Of a stretch of 45,756 nt of DNA, positions 13,161-22,257 are shown piece after piece. Within the stretch, counting starts at the first letter, position 1; the number at the start of each line of letters is the position of its first letter. Below the pieces are notes generated by a model. It had not been told where the DNA came from. It did not search any database and worked only from the letters and a program-made list of their open reading frames with translations. The position numbers were made by a program, and so were the translations under genes. The stretch comes from Clostridia bacterium (GTDB lineage: Bacteria; Bacillota; Clostridia; Christensenellales; Borkfalkiaceae), in the NCBI GenBank assembly GCA_900769565.1, contig CAAGHC010000043.1, forward strand, positions 1 to 45,756, read 5' to 3'.

Positions 13161-13200
13161 TTCAAGTTCGTGGACTGAACCACGTTAAACAATGTTTGAA
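13161..13200 (+). promoter_or_regulatory. Leader hairpin before the scaffold/capsid genes
   Basis: CGTGG 13169-13173 pairs with CCACG 13180-13184, with an outer TTCAA/TTGAA pair. It sits in the leader between the tRNA and scaffold start and may protect the 5' end of a processed capsid mRNA. Confidence 0.35.
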
Positions 13201-13214
13201 GGGAGCAAAAAGAA

Positions 13215-13814
13215 ATGAGAAAAGAAGATTTATTGAACATCGGAGTTGCGGAGGAAAACGTAGCAAAGATTATTGAACTGGCAAAGGCCGACCTTGAAGG
13301 TTATGTGCCAAAGGCAAGACTTGATGAGGTTATTAAGGACCGTGATGCACTGAAAGCACAGATTGTAGACCGTGACAAACAGTTAGAAGCATTAAAGAAG
13401 ATTGATGCAGAAGGTTTACAGGCAGAGATTGAACGGTTGCAGACAGAGAACACAACAACAAAAGAACAGTATGAGAGCGAGATTTCTAAAATGAAACTCG
13501 ATAGTGCAATCCGTGACACTTTGAGAACGGCAGAAGCAAGAAATATTGATATGGCATTAAAACTGATTGATTTATCCGAAGTCGGGTTCGACAAAAAGGG
13601 AAACCTTACAGGACTTGACGAACAGATTGCAGCACTCAAAGAAAACGAGTTCAGTAAAAATCTTTTTGGTAAGGAACAGGCGAATCCGGCGGGCATGAAT
13701 CCGGCGGGAAAACCTACTCCACCAGTAGTAAAGAAACCGAGTGAAATGAGTTATGCAGAACTGGATGCTTTTATGAGAGCGAATCCGGGTGTTGACTTAT
13801 CTACACTTGAATAA
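13215..13814 (+). CDS. Capsid scaffolding protein (GP20-like)
   Basis: 199 residues, with a long charged coiled-coil from about 45 to 110 (Glu/Lys heptads, e.g. EIERLQTENTTTKEQY). A Pro/Ala/Gly-rich linker repeats NPAG near 155-165, and a short C-terminal helix (SYAELDAFMRANPG) follows. Position directly before the major capsid gene and the coiled-coil layout match phage minor structural GP20 scaffolds, which guide shell assembly and are then expelled. Confidence 0.85.
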   Translation: MRKEDLLNIGVAEENVAKIIELAKADLEGYVPKARLDEVIKDRDALKAQIVDRDKQLEALKKIDAEGLQAEIERLQTENTTTKEQYESEISKMKLDSAIRDTLRTAEARNIDMALKLIDLSEVGFDKKGNLTGLDEQIAALKENEFSKNLFGKEQANPAGMNPAGKPTPPVVKKPSEMSYAELDAFMRANPGVDLSTLE

Positions 13815-13842
13815 AAACAACCAAGAAAGGAAGTAAAAAACT

Positions 13843-14895
13843 ATGGCAAACACAAAATTTGATTCCAAGTCCTTTAATCCAGAGGCATTTAAGTACGGCG
13901 TTGATAGAATCCCAAATTTAACTACCAACGAACTGAAAAAGAGCAGAGCATTAAAGGCAAATCCAGACATTAAGAACGTAATGACCGCACAGAACGGTGT
14001 AAATTACGCAAGAATCGCTATCAGAGGTTTACTTGATGGCGATGCAGTAAACTATGACGGTCAGACCGACATCACCGCAACAAAGACAAAGACCTTTGAA
14101 CGTGGTGTACAGGTAGTCGGCAGAGCAAAGGCATGGGTAGAAACTGATTTCGCCTATGACCTTACTGGCGTTGACTTCATGGAAAACGTAAAGGAACAGG
14201 TTGCACAGTACAAGGACACATTAGACCAGAATACAATCCTTGCAATCTTAAAGGGTATCTTCTCTATGGCTAATGGTGCAAAGAACGTTGAGTTCGTAGA
14301 CAAGCACACTACTGAAATCGAGGGTGCTATGGAAGCAACTACACTCAATACCGCAACAAACAAGGCTTGTGGTGCTAACAAGAAGAAGTTCTCCTTAGTA
14401 TTCATGCACTCCGATGTTGCAACAGGACTTGAAAACCTCAATCTGTTAGAACATTTAAAGTACACAGATCCACAGGGTATTCAGAGAAATCTTGACCTTG
14501 CACAGTGGGGCAACAAGTTAGTAGTTATTGACGATGCAATGCCTGTAGAAGTTGTGGGTGACGGTGACGATGCAGTTACTAAGTACACCACATACGTTTT
14601 AGGCGATGGCGCATTCGACTACGAAGATATTGGCGCAAAGGTTCCTTATGAAATGGACCGTGATCCGAAGGTAAACGGTGGCGAAGATACTCTCTACATG
14701 AGACAGAGAAAGGTATTTGCTCCATTCGGTATTTCCTATGAAAAGGTTTCCCAGGCTTCTTTATCTCCAACAGATGCAGAACTTGAAAAGGGTGAAAACT
14801 GGACATTAGTTCATTCTGGCGAATCCGTAGCGGCTAACCGTTCCTTCATCAACCACAAGGCTATTCCAATTGCGAGAATTATCTCTAGAGGTTAA
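13843..14895 (+). CDS. Major capsid protein
   Basis: 350 residues, preceded by a strong AAGGAAG site. Position after scaffold and before the head-tail connectors, plus codon use richer in C-ending codons than the neighbours as in highly expressed genes, identify it as the major head protein. A long central helix near 112-130 and the loop-rich second half are compatible with the HK97 fold. No active-site motif is expected. Confidence 0.88.
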   Translation: MANTKFDSKSFNPEAFKYGVDRIPNLTTNELKKSRALKANPDIKNVMTAQNGVNYARIAIRGLLDGDAVNYDGQTDITATKTKTFERGVQVVGRAKAWVETDFAYDLTGVDFMENVKEQVAQYKDTLDQNTILAILKGIFSMANGAKNVEFVDKHTTEIEGAMEATTLNTATNKACGANKKKFSLVFMHSDVATGLENLNLLEHLKYTDPQGIQRNLDLAQWGNKLVVIDDAMPVEVVGDGDDAVTKYTTYVLGDGAFDYEDIGAKVPYEMDRDPKVNGGEDTLYMRQRKVFAPFGISYEKVSQASLSPTDAELEKGENWTLVHSGESVAANRSFINHKAIPIARIISRG

Positions 14896-14897
14896 TC

Positions 14898-15290
14898 ATG
14901 GTAAAGGTGGCACAGGTTATTGATGTGCTGAAACTGATTGGGTATTCCGCAGTAAGTGACGATGAAAAGTCTCTTATCGAGTACATGAAAGACGTTACAG
15001 AACGTGAAATACTCAATCAGTGCAATATTACAGAAGTTCCAGAAGAACTTGACAAGGTAGTTATCAATCGTACTTGCGGTGCTTTTCTTGAATCGAAAAG
15101 TGCCGTAGGTACTTTGACAACCACATTAAATATCGACATGGTAGCAAAGAAGATTGTTGAAGGCGACACAACGGTAGAATTTGCTACAAGCGATAGTCTG
15201 ACACCACAGAAAGCATTGAATAACTTCATTAGAAATCTAAAGGAGTATGGAAAGCGTGATGTTGCTGCTTTCCGTAAAATGCGATGGTAA
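14898..15290 (+). CDS. Head-tail connector / adaptor protein
   Basis: 130 residues, mostly helical, starting 3 nt after the capsid stop. Size, helical content (YMKDVTEREILNQC) and position as the first gene after the capsid fit the gp15/gp6-like adaptor that binds the portal ring. It overlaps the next gene by 7 nt. Confidence 0.75.
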   Translation: MVKVAQVIDVLKLIGYSAVSDDEKSLIEYMKDVTEREILNQCNITEVPEELDKVVINRTCGAFLESKSAVGTLTTTLNIDMVAKKIVEGDTTVEFATSDSLTPQKALNNFIRNLKEYGKRDVAAFRKMRW

Positions 15291-15628
15291 GAAAGGCAAT
15301 CGAAAGTCGCTATGATGGTTTATGCACGATTACAAACCTTGAATCAAGGCGAGTGAACGGTGTAAATAGAACGGAACCAGTAGTATATTGCGAAAATCAA
15401 CCGTGCCGACTTAGTTATCAAAAAGGTGGTTCTGCGAGCCAGTCAGACACGGTAAACACATCATACCAAGAAATCAAACTGTTTATTGCGCCAGAAATTG
15501 AAATCAAAGTCGGTGCAAAAATCACAGTAACGCAGAACAATGTTACAGAAACGTATAAGCGAAGCGGTAAACCTTTAGTATATAAATACCACCAAGAAGT
15601 ATTGTTGGATGCCTATACGGAGGGATAG
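15284..15628 (+). CDS. Head-closure protein
   Basis: 114 residues, mainly beta strands (e.g. EIKLFIAPEIEIKVGAKI). This is the expected size, fold type and position for a phage head-closure/stopper (XkdH or gp16-like) that seals the portal after packaging. Identification rests on gene order and fold type. Confidence 0.7.
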   Translation: MVRKAIESRYDGLCTITNLESRRVNGVNRTEPVVYCENQPCRLSYQKGGSASQSDTVNTSYQEIKLFIAPEIEIKVGAKITVTQNNVTETYKRSGKPLVYKYHQEVLLDAYTEG

Positions 15629-15631
15629 CAA

Positions 15632-16132
15632 ATGGTAGATTGTAAAGAATTGAAACGGCTTCAACAGAAACTTGAAAAGGCAAGCAATACAAGTGATGTT
15701 ATGAATCAGATTGCTACAAAAATGGCCGAGTATCTATTGAGCCGTGTAATTCCGAGAACGCCAGTGTATGCACCCAAAGTTATCAATGGGCAACTATATG
15801 AGCGTGTCAATGGTAAAGATGCCGGAGATTTGCGAAAGGCATGGCAAGAAGATAACAAGAATTTGGTTGTTCATCAACACGGAAATTCATACACGATTGA
15901 AGTAGTTAATAGTCAAGAGTACGCATCGTATGTCGAACAAGGACACTGTCAGAACGTAGGACAGTTATTCCCTGTTATAGTCGATGGGGAAAAGGAATAT
16001 AGACGGTTGAAACAAGCGTACATTCCGGGACAACATTTCTTGTATCTGTCAGAACAAGATTTAAAGAGAAATAGCAAGTCAATCATTGAATCCAAGATAC
16101 GCAGTTTCTTACAGGAGGTATTTAATGACTAA
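15632..16132 (+). CDS. HK97 gp10-like tail-completion protein
   Basis: 166 residues; the AAYLLS/RVIPRTPVYAP area followed by LRKAW and a VEQGH segment is the usual HK97 gp10-like pattern (PRTPV...G.LR..W...Y..YVE.G). It joins the tail terminator to the head in PBSX-type phages (XkdI position). Confidence 0.85.
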   Translation: MVDCKELKRLQQKLEKASNTSDVMNQIATKMAEYLLSRVIPRTPVYAPKVINGQLYERVNGKDAGDLRKAWQEDNKNLVVHQHGNSYTIEVVNSQEYASYVEQGHCQNVGQLFPVIVDGEKEYRRLKQAYIPGQHFLYLSEQDLKRNSKSIIESKIRSFLQEVFND

Positions 16133-16541
16133 GCAGATACGGGATGCTATCACCAATAGAATCTATGAGCAGTTTGGTGATGATTACAATATTGAAATAG
16201 AAAGCAAAGAACAAGGATTTACTACTCCTTGTTTTTTTGTGCAAATGTTGGAAACGCAAGAGATTGCTAAACCAATGAATCGGTACTTGCTAATCAATCC
16301 AGTTAAAATTGTGTATTTTCCGAAAAGCGAGTACGAACCAATGAACGAATGTTACGGAGTACAGAGTGACATAAAAAACATTCTTCATTATATAACACTT
16401 GCTGACGGAACAAAACTCCGAGGAACGGACATAAGAACAGTTGTAGTCGGAAAGCAATTACACGCTTTCGTAAATTATGATTTTTATGCCACTAAGGACG
16501 GAGACACAAGCGAGTTGATGGGCGTATTAGAAAGGCGGTAA
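16125..16541 (+). CDS. Tail terminator/completion protein (XkdJ position)
   Basis: The start at 16125 is chosen for the AGGAGG site upstream; the frame is open to 16086 inside the previous gene. 138 residues, alpha/beta, with the EQGFTTPCFFVQML segment often seen in this family (DUF6838-like). Placed between gp10-like and sheath genes, it is a tail-end or sheath-terminator protein. Confidence 0.75.
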   Translation: MTKQIRDAITNRIYEQFGDDYNIEIESKEQGFTTPCFFVQMLETQEIAKPMNRYLLINPVKIVYFPKSEYEPMNECYGVQSDIKNILHYITLADGTKLRGTDIRTVVVGKQLHAFVNYDFYATKDGDTSELMGVLERR

Positions 16542-16545
16542 AAGT

Positions 16546-16716
16546 ATGGCAGAAAAGAAGGCCACTGCACCGAAATTTCGTGGTGTAGATATTAAACAGT
16601 CTAAAAGGCTTGCTGAATACCGTGACATTTTATCGGTTCTTCTGAAAGATGATGTGGAATACACCATTGCAGAAGTAGAAGCAGCCATTGAAAAGTATAA
16701 AAAGACAAGAGCGTAG
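16546..16716 (+). CDS. Small protein before the tail sheath (56 aa)
   Basis: ATG at 16546, TAG at 16714-16716, AAAGG-type site upstream. The product begins with a Lys/Ala-rich arm and continues as helices (YRDILSVLLKDDVEYTIAEVEAAIEKYKK). Small proteins of this style occur before the sheath gene in PBSX-like clusters. Function unknown, probably virion assembly. Confidence 0.7.
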   Translation: MAEKKATAPKFRGVDIKQSKRLAEYRDILSVLLKDDVEYTIAEVEAAIEKYKKTRA

Positions 16717-16730
16717 AAAGGAGATAGAAA

Positions 16731-18005
16731 ATGTTAGGTGGAGGAATTTTTACAACACAGAACAAGATTTTGCCGGGTTGTTATATTAACTTCATTAGTA
16801 CCGCAAAACTCGCTGCCACATTAGGTGAGCGTGGAATTGTTGCGTTACCTGTTGAACTTGATTGGGGTACAACCGAAGTTATGACACTGGATAACGGAAC
16901 GCTTGTTTCTAGTGCTAAAGAAATCTTAGGTTATTCCTATGACAACGAAAAGTTAGTTACGATCCGTGAAGTGATGAAGAATGCAACAAGATTATATCTG
17001 TATCGTTTGAACGGCAGTGGTGACAAGGCAACTTGCGTATATGCAGATGCAAAGTATGCCGGAACAAGAGGTAACGACATTAAGATTGTTATTTCTGCAA
17101 ACGTGGACGAACCTACTAAGTTCAATGTTGAAACTTACTTAGATACAGTTCGTGTTGATGCACAGGTTGTTGCAAGTGCTACAGAGTTAAAAGCAAATAA
17201 CTTTGTAACATTTAAGGCAGATGCAACATTAGAAGTGACTGCCGGAGTTTCCTTAACAGGCGGTACAAACTCCGCAGTGACAGGAGAATCTTATACCAAT
17301 GCACTTACTGCTTTAGAAAGTTACAGTTTCAACGCTTTGGGCATTATGTCTGACGAGGAAACAACCAAGAATGTAGCGGTAGCGTATGTAAAGCGTATGC
17401 GTGATGAAGTTGGTGCTAAGTTCCAGTTAATCGTACATGATGTTGCAGCAGACTACGAAGGTGTTATCAACGTGGACGATTTAAAGGCGGTTCCGTGGGT
17501 AACAGGTGCGATTGCGAGTGCGCCTATTAACAAGTCTCTTACAAACAAGGTATATGATGGTGAATTAACATTAGTTAGTTCCTATTCCCAGGTTGAACTT
17601 GAAAAGGCAATTAAGTCTGGCAAGTTCGTATTCCACAAGGTAGGAGATACCGTAAATGTATTATCTGATATTAACTCCTTTGTGAGCGTAACGGCAGATA
17701 AGACAAGTGATTTTTCTGCAAACCAGGTTATCCGTGTACTGGACGAAGTTGCAAACACAACCGCAAGCATTTTCAACAAGACCTTCTTAGGTAAGGTTCA
17801 GAACAATGCTGACGGACGAATTGCATTAAAGAGTATGCTTGTTTCCGCTTGTGAACAGATGCAGAACATCGGAGCAATTCAGAACTTTTCTTCCGAGGAC
17901 ATTACCGTAGAAGAAGGAAATCTCAAAAAGTCGGTTGCAGTAAATTGGTACATCACACCAGTAATGGCGATGGAACAGTTATATTGCGTTGTAAAGGTAA
18001 ATTAA
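16731..18005 (+). CDS. Tail sheath protein (XkdK-like)
   Basis: 424 residues, the usual size for PBSX-type sheaths. It starts with a Gly-rich LGGGIFTTQNKILPGCYINF arm, typical of sheath subunits that exchange terminal strands. The C-terminal ~100 residues (INKTFLGKVQNNADGR ... KSVAVNWYITPVMAMEQLY) form the conserved sheath domain that binds the tube. It shows the phage has a contractile tail. Confidence 0.93.
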   Translation: MLGGGIFTTQNKILPGCYINFISTAKLAATLGERGIVALPVELDWGTTEVMTLDNGTLVSSAKEILGYSYDNEKLVTIREVMKNATRLYLYRLNGSGDKATCVYADAKYAGTRGNDIKIVISANVDEPTKFNVETYLDTVRVDAQVVASATELKANNFVTFKADATLEVTAGVSLTGGTNSAVTGESYTNALTALESYSFNALGIMSDEETTKNVAVAYVKRMRDEVGAKFQLIVHDVAADYEGVINVDDLKAVPWVTGAIASAPINKSLTNKVYDGELTLVSSYSQVELEKAIKSGKFVFHKVGDTVNVLSDINSFVSVTADKTSDFSANQVIRVLDEVANTTASIFNKTFLGKVQNNADGRIALKSMLVSACEQMQNIGAIQNFSSEDITVEEGNLKKSVAVNWYITPVMAMEQLYCVVKVN

Positions 18006-18018
18006 GGAGGGATAACGT

Positions 18019-18492
18019 ATGCCAGGTACAATGAGTGCAAAAGATACCGTATTCGGTAGTGCCGCTAGTTGTTATGTAACACTGGATGGTGTTCGCTATA
18101 ACTTTGCACAGGCAATTAGCCTTGAAGCAAAAGCAGAAAAGAACAAGACAGAAGTTCCGATTTTAGGAAAAATGTCTAAGGGCAATAAGGCAACAGGCGT
18201 AACTTACAGTGGAAGTATGACACTTCACTACAATACTTCTATCATGCGTAAGATTATGCTGAAATACGCAAAGGAAGGTATTGATACCTACTTTGACATC
18301 CAGGTAACAAACGAGGATAAGACCAGTGCTGCCGGACGACAGACAACTACATTAAAGGGTTGTAACCTTGACAGTGTAATTTTGGCGAAGATGGATGCAG
18401 ACGGTGAATACCTTGACGAAACCGTGGATTTCACTTTCGAAGATTGGGATCTGGACGAAGAATTTACAGAGTTAGCGGTATTAACTGCTTAA
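18019..18492 (+). CDS. Tail tube protein (XkdM-like)
   Basis: 157 residues immediately after the sheath, with the all-beta tube pattern (SCYVTLDGVRYNFAQAISLEA; a G-rich middle; a C-terminal VDFTFEDWDLDEEF). It forms hexameric rings that stack as the inner tube. Confidence 0.92.
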   Translation: MPGTMSAKDTVFGSAASCYVTLDGVRYNFAQAISLEAKAEKNKTEVPILGKMSKGNKATGVTYSGSMTLHYNTSIMRKIMLKYAKEGIDTYFDIQVTNEDKTSAAGRQTTTLKGCNLDSVILAKMDADGEYLDETVDFTFEDWDLDEEFTELAVLTA

Positions 18493-18502
18493 ACATTTAT
18501 AG

Positions 18503-18555
18503 GGGTGGATAGGTCAACGTAACCGAAAGTAAGGAAGTCCTACTTATTTCCACCC
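18503..18555 (+). terminator. Attenuator-like hairpin between tube and chaperone genes
   Basis: GGGTGGA 18503-18509 pairs with TCCACCC 18549-18555, and an inner AAGTA-GGA/TCC-TACTT stem stabilises it. Only three T follow. It probably lowers transcription or protects the abundant tube mRNA rather than stopping fully. Confidence 0.6.
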
Positions 18556-18584
18556 TTTAACAAGGACACATACGAAAGGACGGT

Positions 18585-19034
18585 ATGATTATGAATGAAT
18601 TAGAATTATTTTTTGCAGATAATGTAGAAGAAAGCGAAGTTGTAGAATATGTGGCAAGTCCACGTTTTAAAGACAAAGAAGGAAATCCGTTGAAGTGGCA
18701 GTTAAAGGCAGTTTCTTCCGAAGAATGTACTGAAATCAAGAAGAAGTGCGTAAAGAAAGTACCTATTCCGGGCAAGAGAGGGCAGTACACACAGGATTTT
18801 GACTCCACACGTTATAACACTATGATGTGTGCGGCAACCGTGGTTTATCCAGACCTCAATAATGCAGCGTTACAGGACAGTTGGGGCAAAAAGACAGGCA
18901 CATCCATTATGAGTGCTGAACAGTTATTAAATGTCATGCTTATTCCGGGCGAACTTGATTTATTAAGTGCAAAGGTAACGGAAGTCAACGGATATACAAA
19001 TATCAATGACGATATAGAAGAAGCAAAAAACTGA
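18585..19034 (+). CDS. Tail assembly chaperone, zero-frame product (XkdN-like, gpG analogue)
   Basis: 149 residues, acidic; the start is 18585 or the ATG at 18591. Located between tube and tape measure, which is the invariable place of the tail chaperone pair. It ends at TGA 19032-19034 directly after the slippery heptamer A AAA AAC (19025-19031), so a fraction of ribosomes shift to give the longer product. Confidence 0.88.
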   Translation: MIMNELELFFADNVEESEVVEYVASPRFKDKEGNPLKWQLKAVSSEECTEIKKKCVKKVPIPGKRGQYTQDFDSTRYNTMMCAATVVYPDLNNAALQDSWGKKTGTSIMSAEQLLNVMLIPGELDLLSAKVTEVNGYTNINDDIEEAKN

Positions 19035-19216
19035 TAAGAGATACTGGTGAGGGAACGATACTTCATTTCTGCATTCAGAAATTAAAGTGGAAACCGCATG
19101 AGTATCTCAATTTATCTAATAAAGAAAAAGCGTTTGTTATTGCATCCATTCAGATAAAAGCAGAGGATGATAAAAAACAAGCGGATAAAATGAAATCGAA
19201 ATCAAAAAGAAGGTAG
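18585..19216 (+). CDS. Frameshifted tail assembly chaperone (gpGT analogue, -1 at 19025-19031)
   Basis: After the canonical slippery A AAA AAC the -1 frame stays open for 61 more codons (CTG at 19031 to TAG 19214-19216). This gives a ~210-residue fusion with a basic Lys-rich tail. Without frameshifting, the 180 nt between 19034 and the tape measure would be empty. A 7-bp hairpin (19065-19071/19076-19082) lies downstream and might stimulate the shift. As in lambda G/GT, the fusion would recruit the tape measure. Confidence 0.85.
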
Positions 19217-19225
19217 GTGGTAATT

Positions 19226-21298
19226 GTGGGTGCTATAAGTTCAACGATAATGCTGAATGATGCTATGTCGAATCCGTTAAAGAACATATCAAAAGCATTA
19301 AATATCGTTATCAACAACATGGAACGAGTAGCCGTTGCAGAGGATAATATGTTTGATATTCCACAGTTACACGCAGCCCGTGATGCCGTTTCCGCAGTTG
19401 AAGCAGAAATGCAACGTGTCGAACAACAGATACAAGATTCTGTCAATGCACAGAACAAACTTAACGATGCGTTTAATCAAGGCGAAGATGCGGCCAGTGG
19501 TTTGCTAAAGAATTTGCGAAACATAGCCGGAGCATATTTAACCATGCAGACCGTGGAAAAAGTAGTAGACACTTCCGATACGTTGACTTTAGGTAAACAA
19601 AGATTAGAATTGTTTGCCGGGGATGAATCTGTAGACGAACTTAACCAGAAGATTATGGCGAGTGCAACCCTTGCGAGGGCGGCTTATACTGACACTTTGA
19701 ATCAAGTAGCAAAGTTAGGTACAAACGCAAGCGAACACTTTGATAATAACGACCAGATTATCAAGTTTGTCGAGCAGTTTAACAAGTTGGCAACGTTATC
19801 CGGCGCAAGTGTTTATGAATCTTCACAGGCCATGTATCAGTTGACACAGTCTATGGCAAAGGGCAAACTTGACGGTGATGAATTACGATCCGTAATGGAA
19901 GGTATGCCACTGGTAGCAAAGCAGATTGCTAAATACTTAAATGTTGACGTTGGTACGATGAAAGAAATGGCAGCAGAAGGACTTGTAACCGCAGAGGTTG
20001 TAAGAAATGCTTTACTTACATCTGCAAACGAAACAGACGAAACGTTTAAGGACTTAGGTTATACATGGGGCCAGGTCGGAACACTGATAAGAAATGGAGC
20101 AACACAAGCATTCCAACCGCTTCTTAACAAGATTAACGAGATTGTTAATAACAAGAAGTTCCAAGAATTTGTTAATGACCTTGTCAGTAGTTTTCATGTT
20201 ATGAGTATTGTAGCCACAGGTGCTATAGATGCCATAGGTAAGGTAGCGGAATTTTGCTATGATAATTTCGAAATGTTGTTACCTTTAATAGCGTTTGCAA
20301 CTACTTTGATGGTAATAGGTGCGTTATCTGCTATAGCGCATTGGGCAGCCACAAGTTTAGCAACCGTTGGAATGGTAGCATATCAAGTTGCGTGTGGCTT
20401 ATCGGCTTTAGCAGTTGGAAATCTGACGATGGCACAAACTGCTTTTAATGCTGCATTATATGCTTGTCCTGTTACATGGATTATTGCGGCAGTTGTTGCA
20501 TTGATTGTAATAATTGTTTTGTTATGTAATTGGATTGCGGAAACGACAGAGTTAGCACAATCTGGTATAGGTTTAATTGCGGGCGCACTTATGATAGCGT
20601 GTGCATTTGTTGCTAACCTTTTCGTAGGACTTATCAATGTTGCCATTGACCTTTTCGTAGAATTATGGAATTTCTTAGCATCATTTGTGAATTTCTTTGC
20701 AAGTGTGTTTAATGATTTGGGCGGTTCTATCGCAAGACTGTTCCTTGATTTAGTTGATACGGTTTTGGGTGTATTAGAAATTATTGTCAGAGCAATGGAT
20801 GCCGTATTCGGTCAGAATTTAGGCGATGCAGTAGACGGTTGGAGAAGTGACCTTGAAAAATGGTCGGAGGACACATTTGGTAAAGGCACAGAAGTAATGG
20901 CAAAGATTAACTCAAGCGACTATCACGTTGGAACTTTCGATTATGGAGAGGCTTTTAAAGCCGGAACTGCATGGGGCGATGGTATTGCATCGAAATTCAA
21001 ATTGCCGGATTTTGATGATTTATTCAACATGGATGAATTGCTTGATAGTTCATGGAAAACTGCTTACAATACGGACGATATTGCTAACACTCTCGAAATT
21101 ACATCAGAGGAATTAGAATATTTAAGAGATATTGCAGAGCAAGAAGCAATCAACCGATTTACTACAATTCCATTAACAGTGACATTTGAGAACACAAACA
21201 ACGTAAATAACGAAATGGATCTTGATGGTGTGACAAATTACATCGAAGAACAGTTAATTGAAAGCATCTATAGTTCCGCAGAAGTGGCGCATTATTAA
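19226..21298 (+). CDS. Tape measure protein
   Basis: About 690 residues. The GTG at 19226 is preferred over the GTG at 19217 because AGGTGG lies 5 nt upstream. The N-terminal ~95 residues are coiled. Residues ~110-310 form the conserved tape-measure domain (KQRLELFAG, then GDELRSVMEGMPLVAKQIA). Hydrophobic membrane-like segments cover ~355-480, and the C-terminus is helical. Length sets tail length; here it implies a fairly short tail. Confidence 0.9.
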   Translation: MGAISSTIMLNDAMSNPLKNISKALNIVINNMERVAVAEDNMFDIPQLHAARDAVSAVEAEMQRVEQQIQDSVNAQNKLNDAFNQGEDAASGLLKNLRNIAGAYLTMQTVEKVVDTSDTLTLGKQRLELFAGDESVDELNQKIMASATLARAAYTDTLNQVAKLGTNASEHFDNNDQIIKFVEQFNKLATLSGASVYESSQAMYQLTQSMAKGKLDGDELRSVMEGMPLVAKQIAKYLNVDVGTMKEMAAEGLVTAEVVRNALLTSANETDETFKDLGYTWGQVGTLIRNGATQAFQPLLNKINEIVNNKKFQEFVNDLVSSFHVMSIVATGAIDAIGKVAEFCYDNFEMLLPLIAFATTLMVIGALSAIAHWAATSLATVGMVAYQVACGLSALAVGNLTMAQTAFNAALYACPVTWIIAAVVALIVIIVLLCNWIAETTELAQSGIGLIAGALMIACAFVANLFVGLINVAIDLFVELWNFLASFVNFFASVFNDLGGSIARLFLDLVDTVLGVLEIIVRAMDAVFGQNLGDAVDGWRSDLEKWSEDTFGKGTEVMAKINSSDYHVGTFDYGEAFKAGTAWGDGIASKFKLPDFDDLFNMDELLDSSWKTAYNTDDIANTLEITSEELEYLRDIAEQEAINRFTTIPLTVTFENTNNVNNEMDLDGVTNYIEEQLIESIYSSAEVAHY

Positions 21299-21313
21299 AG
21301 GGGGTATTGCATT

Positions 21314-22246
21314 ATGTACAAATTATTTTTGAACGGTGTGCGATACCCTATTGCACCCGGTAAAATCACGGTATCGTCTGGTAATAAGAATAAAACGCAT
21401 AACTTGTTGAATGGTGGGGAGTTTAACATACCGAAAACACCAGGACTTACCGAGTATTCGTTTGAACTTCTGTTGCCTATGTCTCAATATCCGTTTGCGG
21501 TATATGAGGACGGTTTCAAGTCGGCTTATTATTATCTCGATTTGCTCGAAAAACTGAAAAACGAAAAGAAAGTCTTTGAGTATATCCTTACGAGAAGTAC
21601 ACCAAAGGGAGAATTTATCAGTGATATTAACGTAAAAGTAACTTTGGAAGATTTCAAACCAGTAGAAGATGTAAAAGACGGGTTCGATGTTCGTGTGTCG
21701 GTTAAACTGAAACAGTACATTTATGTGGCAACGAAAGTCGTAAAGGTTAGCAAAGAGGGAGAAACGAAAACCGAAACCAAACGTGACACATCTTCCGCAC
21801 CTGTAGGTGGTGGCACTTATGTAGTGAAAAGCGGTGACACATTAGAGAAAATCGCAAAACTACAATATGGTGATTTTTCAAAGTATAAACAGATATACGA
21901 AGCCAACAAAACGGTTATCGAAAACGAAGCGAAAAAGCATGGCAAAGGTAGCAGTAGCAACGGACACTGGATTTACCCTGGCACAAAACTGATAATTCCG
22001 GGAGTAGATAATATTAAAACCGAGGTCAAGGAACAACCAAAGGGCGGTTCTAAAGGCAATCCACCGTATAGCATTATGACGGCATCTGGTGGTTATATTA
22101 TCACAGATACTTCTATCGGATTTGGAATGAGCATACCAGGACAATTTATTAGTTGGAACCAAGTATATAGTTATTACACTTCTATGGGTGGACGAGGTAA
22201 AGGTTGGAAGATTGTTGATAAGGACAAGAAAGTTATTACAGTATAG
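21314..22246 (+). CDS. LysM-containing baseplate/tail protein (XkdP-like)
   Basis: 310 residues. The N-terminal ~145 form a beta domain typical of XkdP-like proteins. A LysM peptidoglycan-binding domain lies at about 165-225 (TYVVKSGDTLEKIAKLQYGD ... IYPGTKLIIPG), followed by a Gly-rich tail. It connects the tube to the baseplate and may touch the cell wall during injection. Confidence 0.88.
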   Translation: MYKLFLNGVRYPIAPGKITVSSGNKNKTHNLLNGGEFNIPKTPGLTEYSFELLLPMSQYPFAVYEDGFKSAYYYLDLLEKLKNEKKVFEYILTRSTPKGEFISDINVKVTLEDFKPVEDVKDGFDVRVSVKLKQYIYVATKVVKVSKEGETKTETKRDTSSAPVGGGTYVVKSGDTLEKIAKLQYGDFSKYKQIYEANKTVIENEAKKHGKGSSSNGHWIYPGTKLIIPGVDNIKTEVKEQPKGGSKGNPPYSIMTASGGYIITDTSIGFGMSIPGQFISWNQVYSYYTSMGGRGKGWKIVDKDKKVITV

Positions 22247-22257
22247 GGGGTGGTAAC

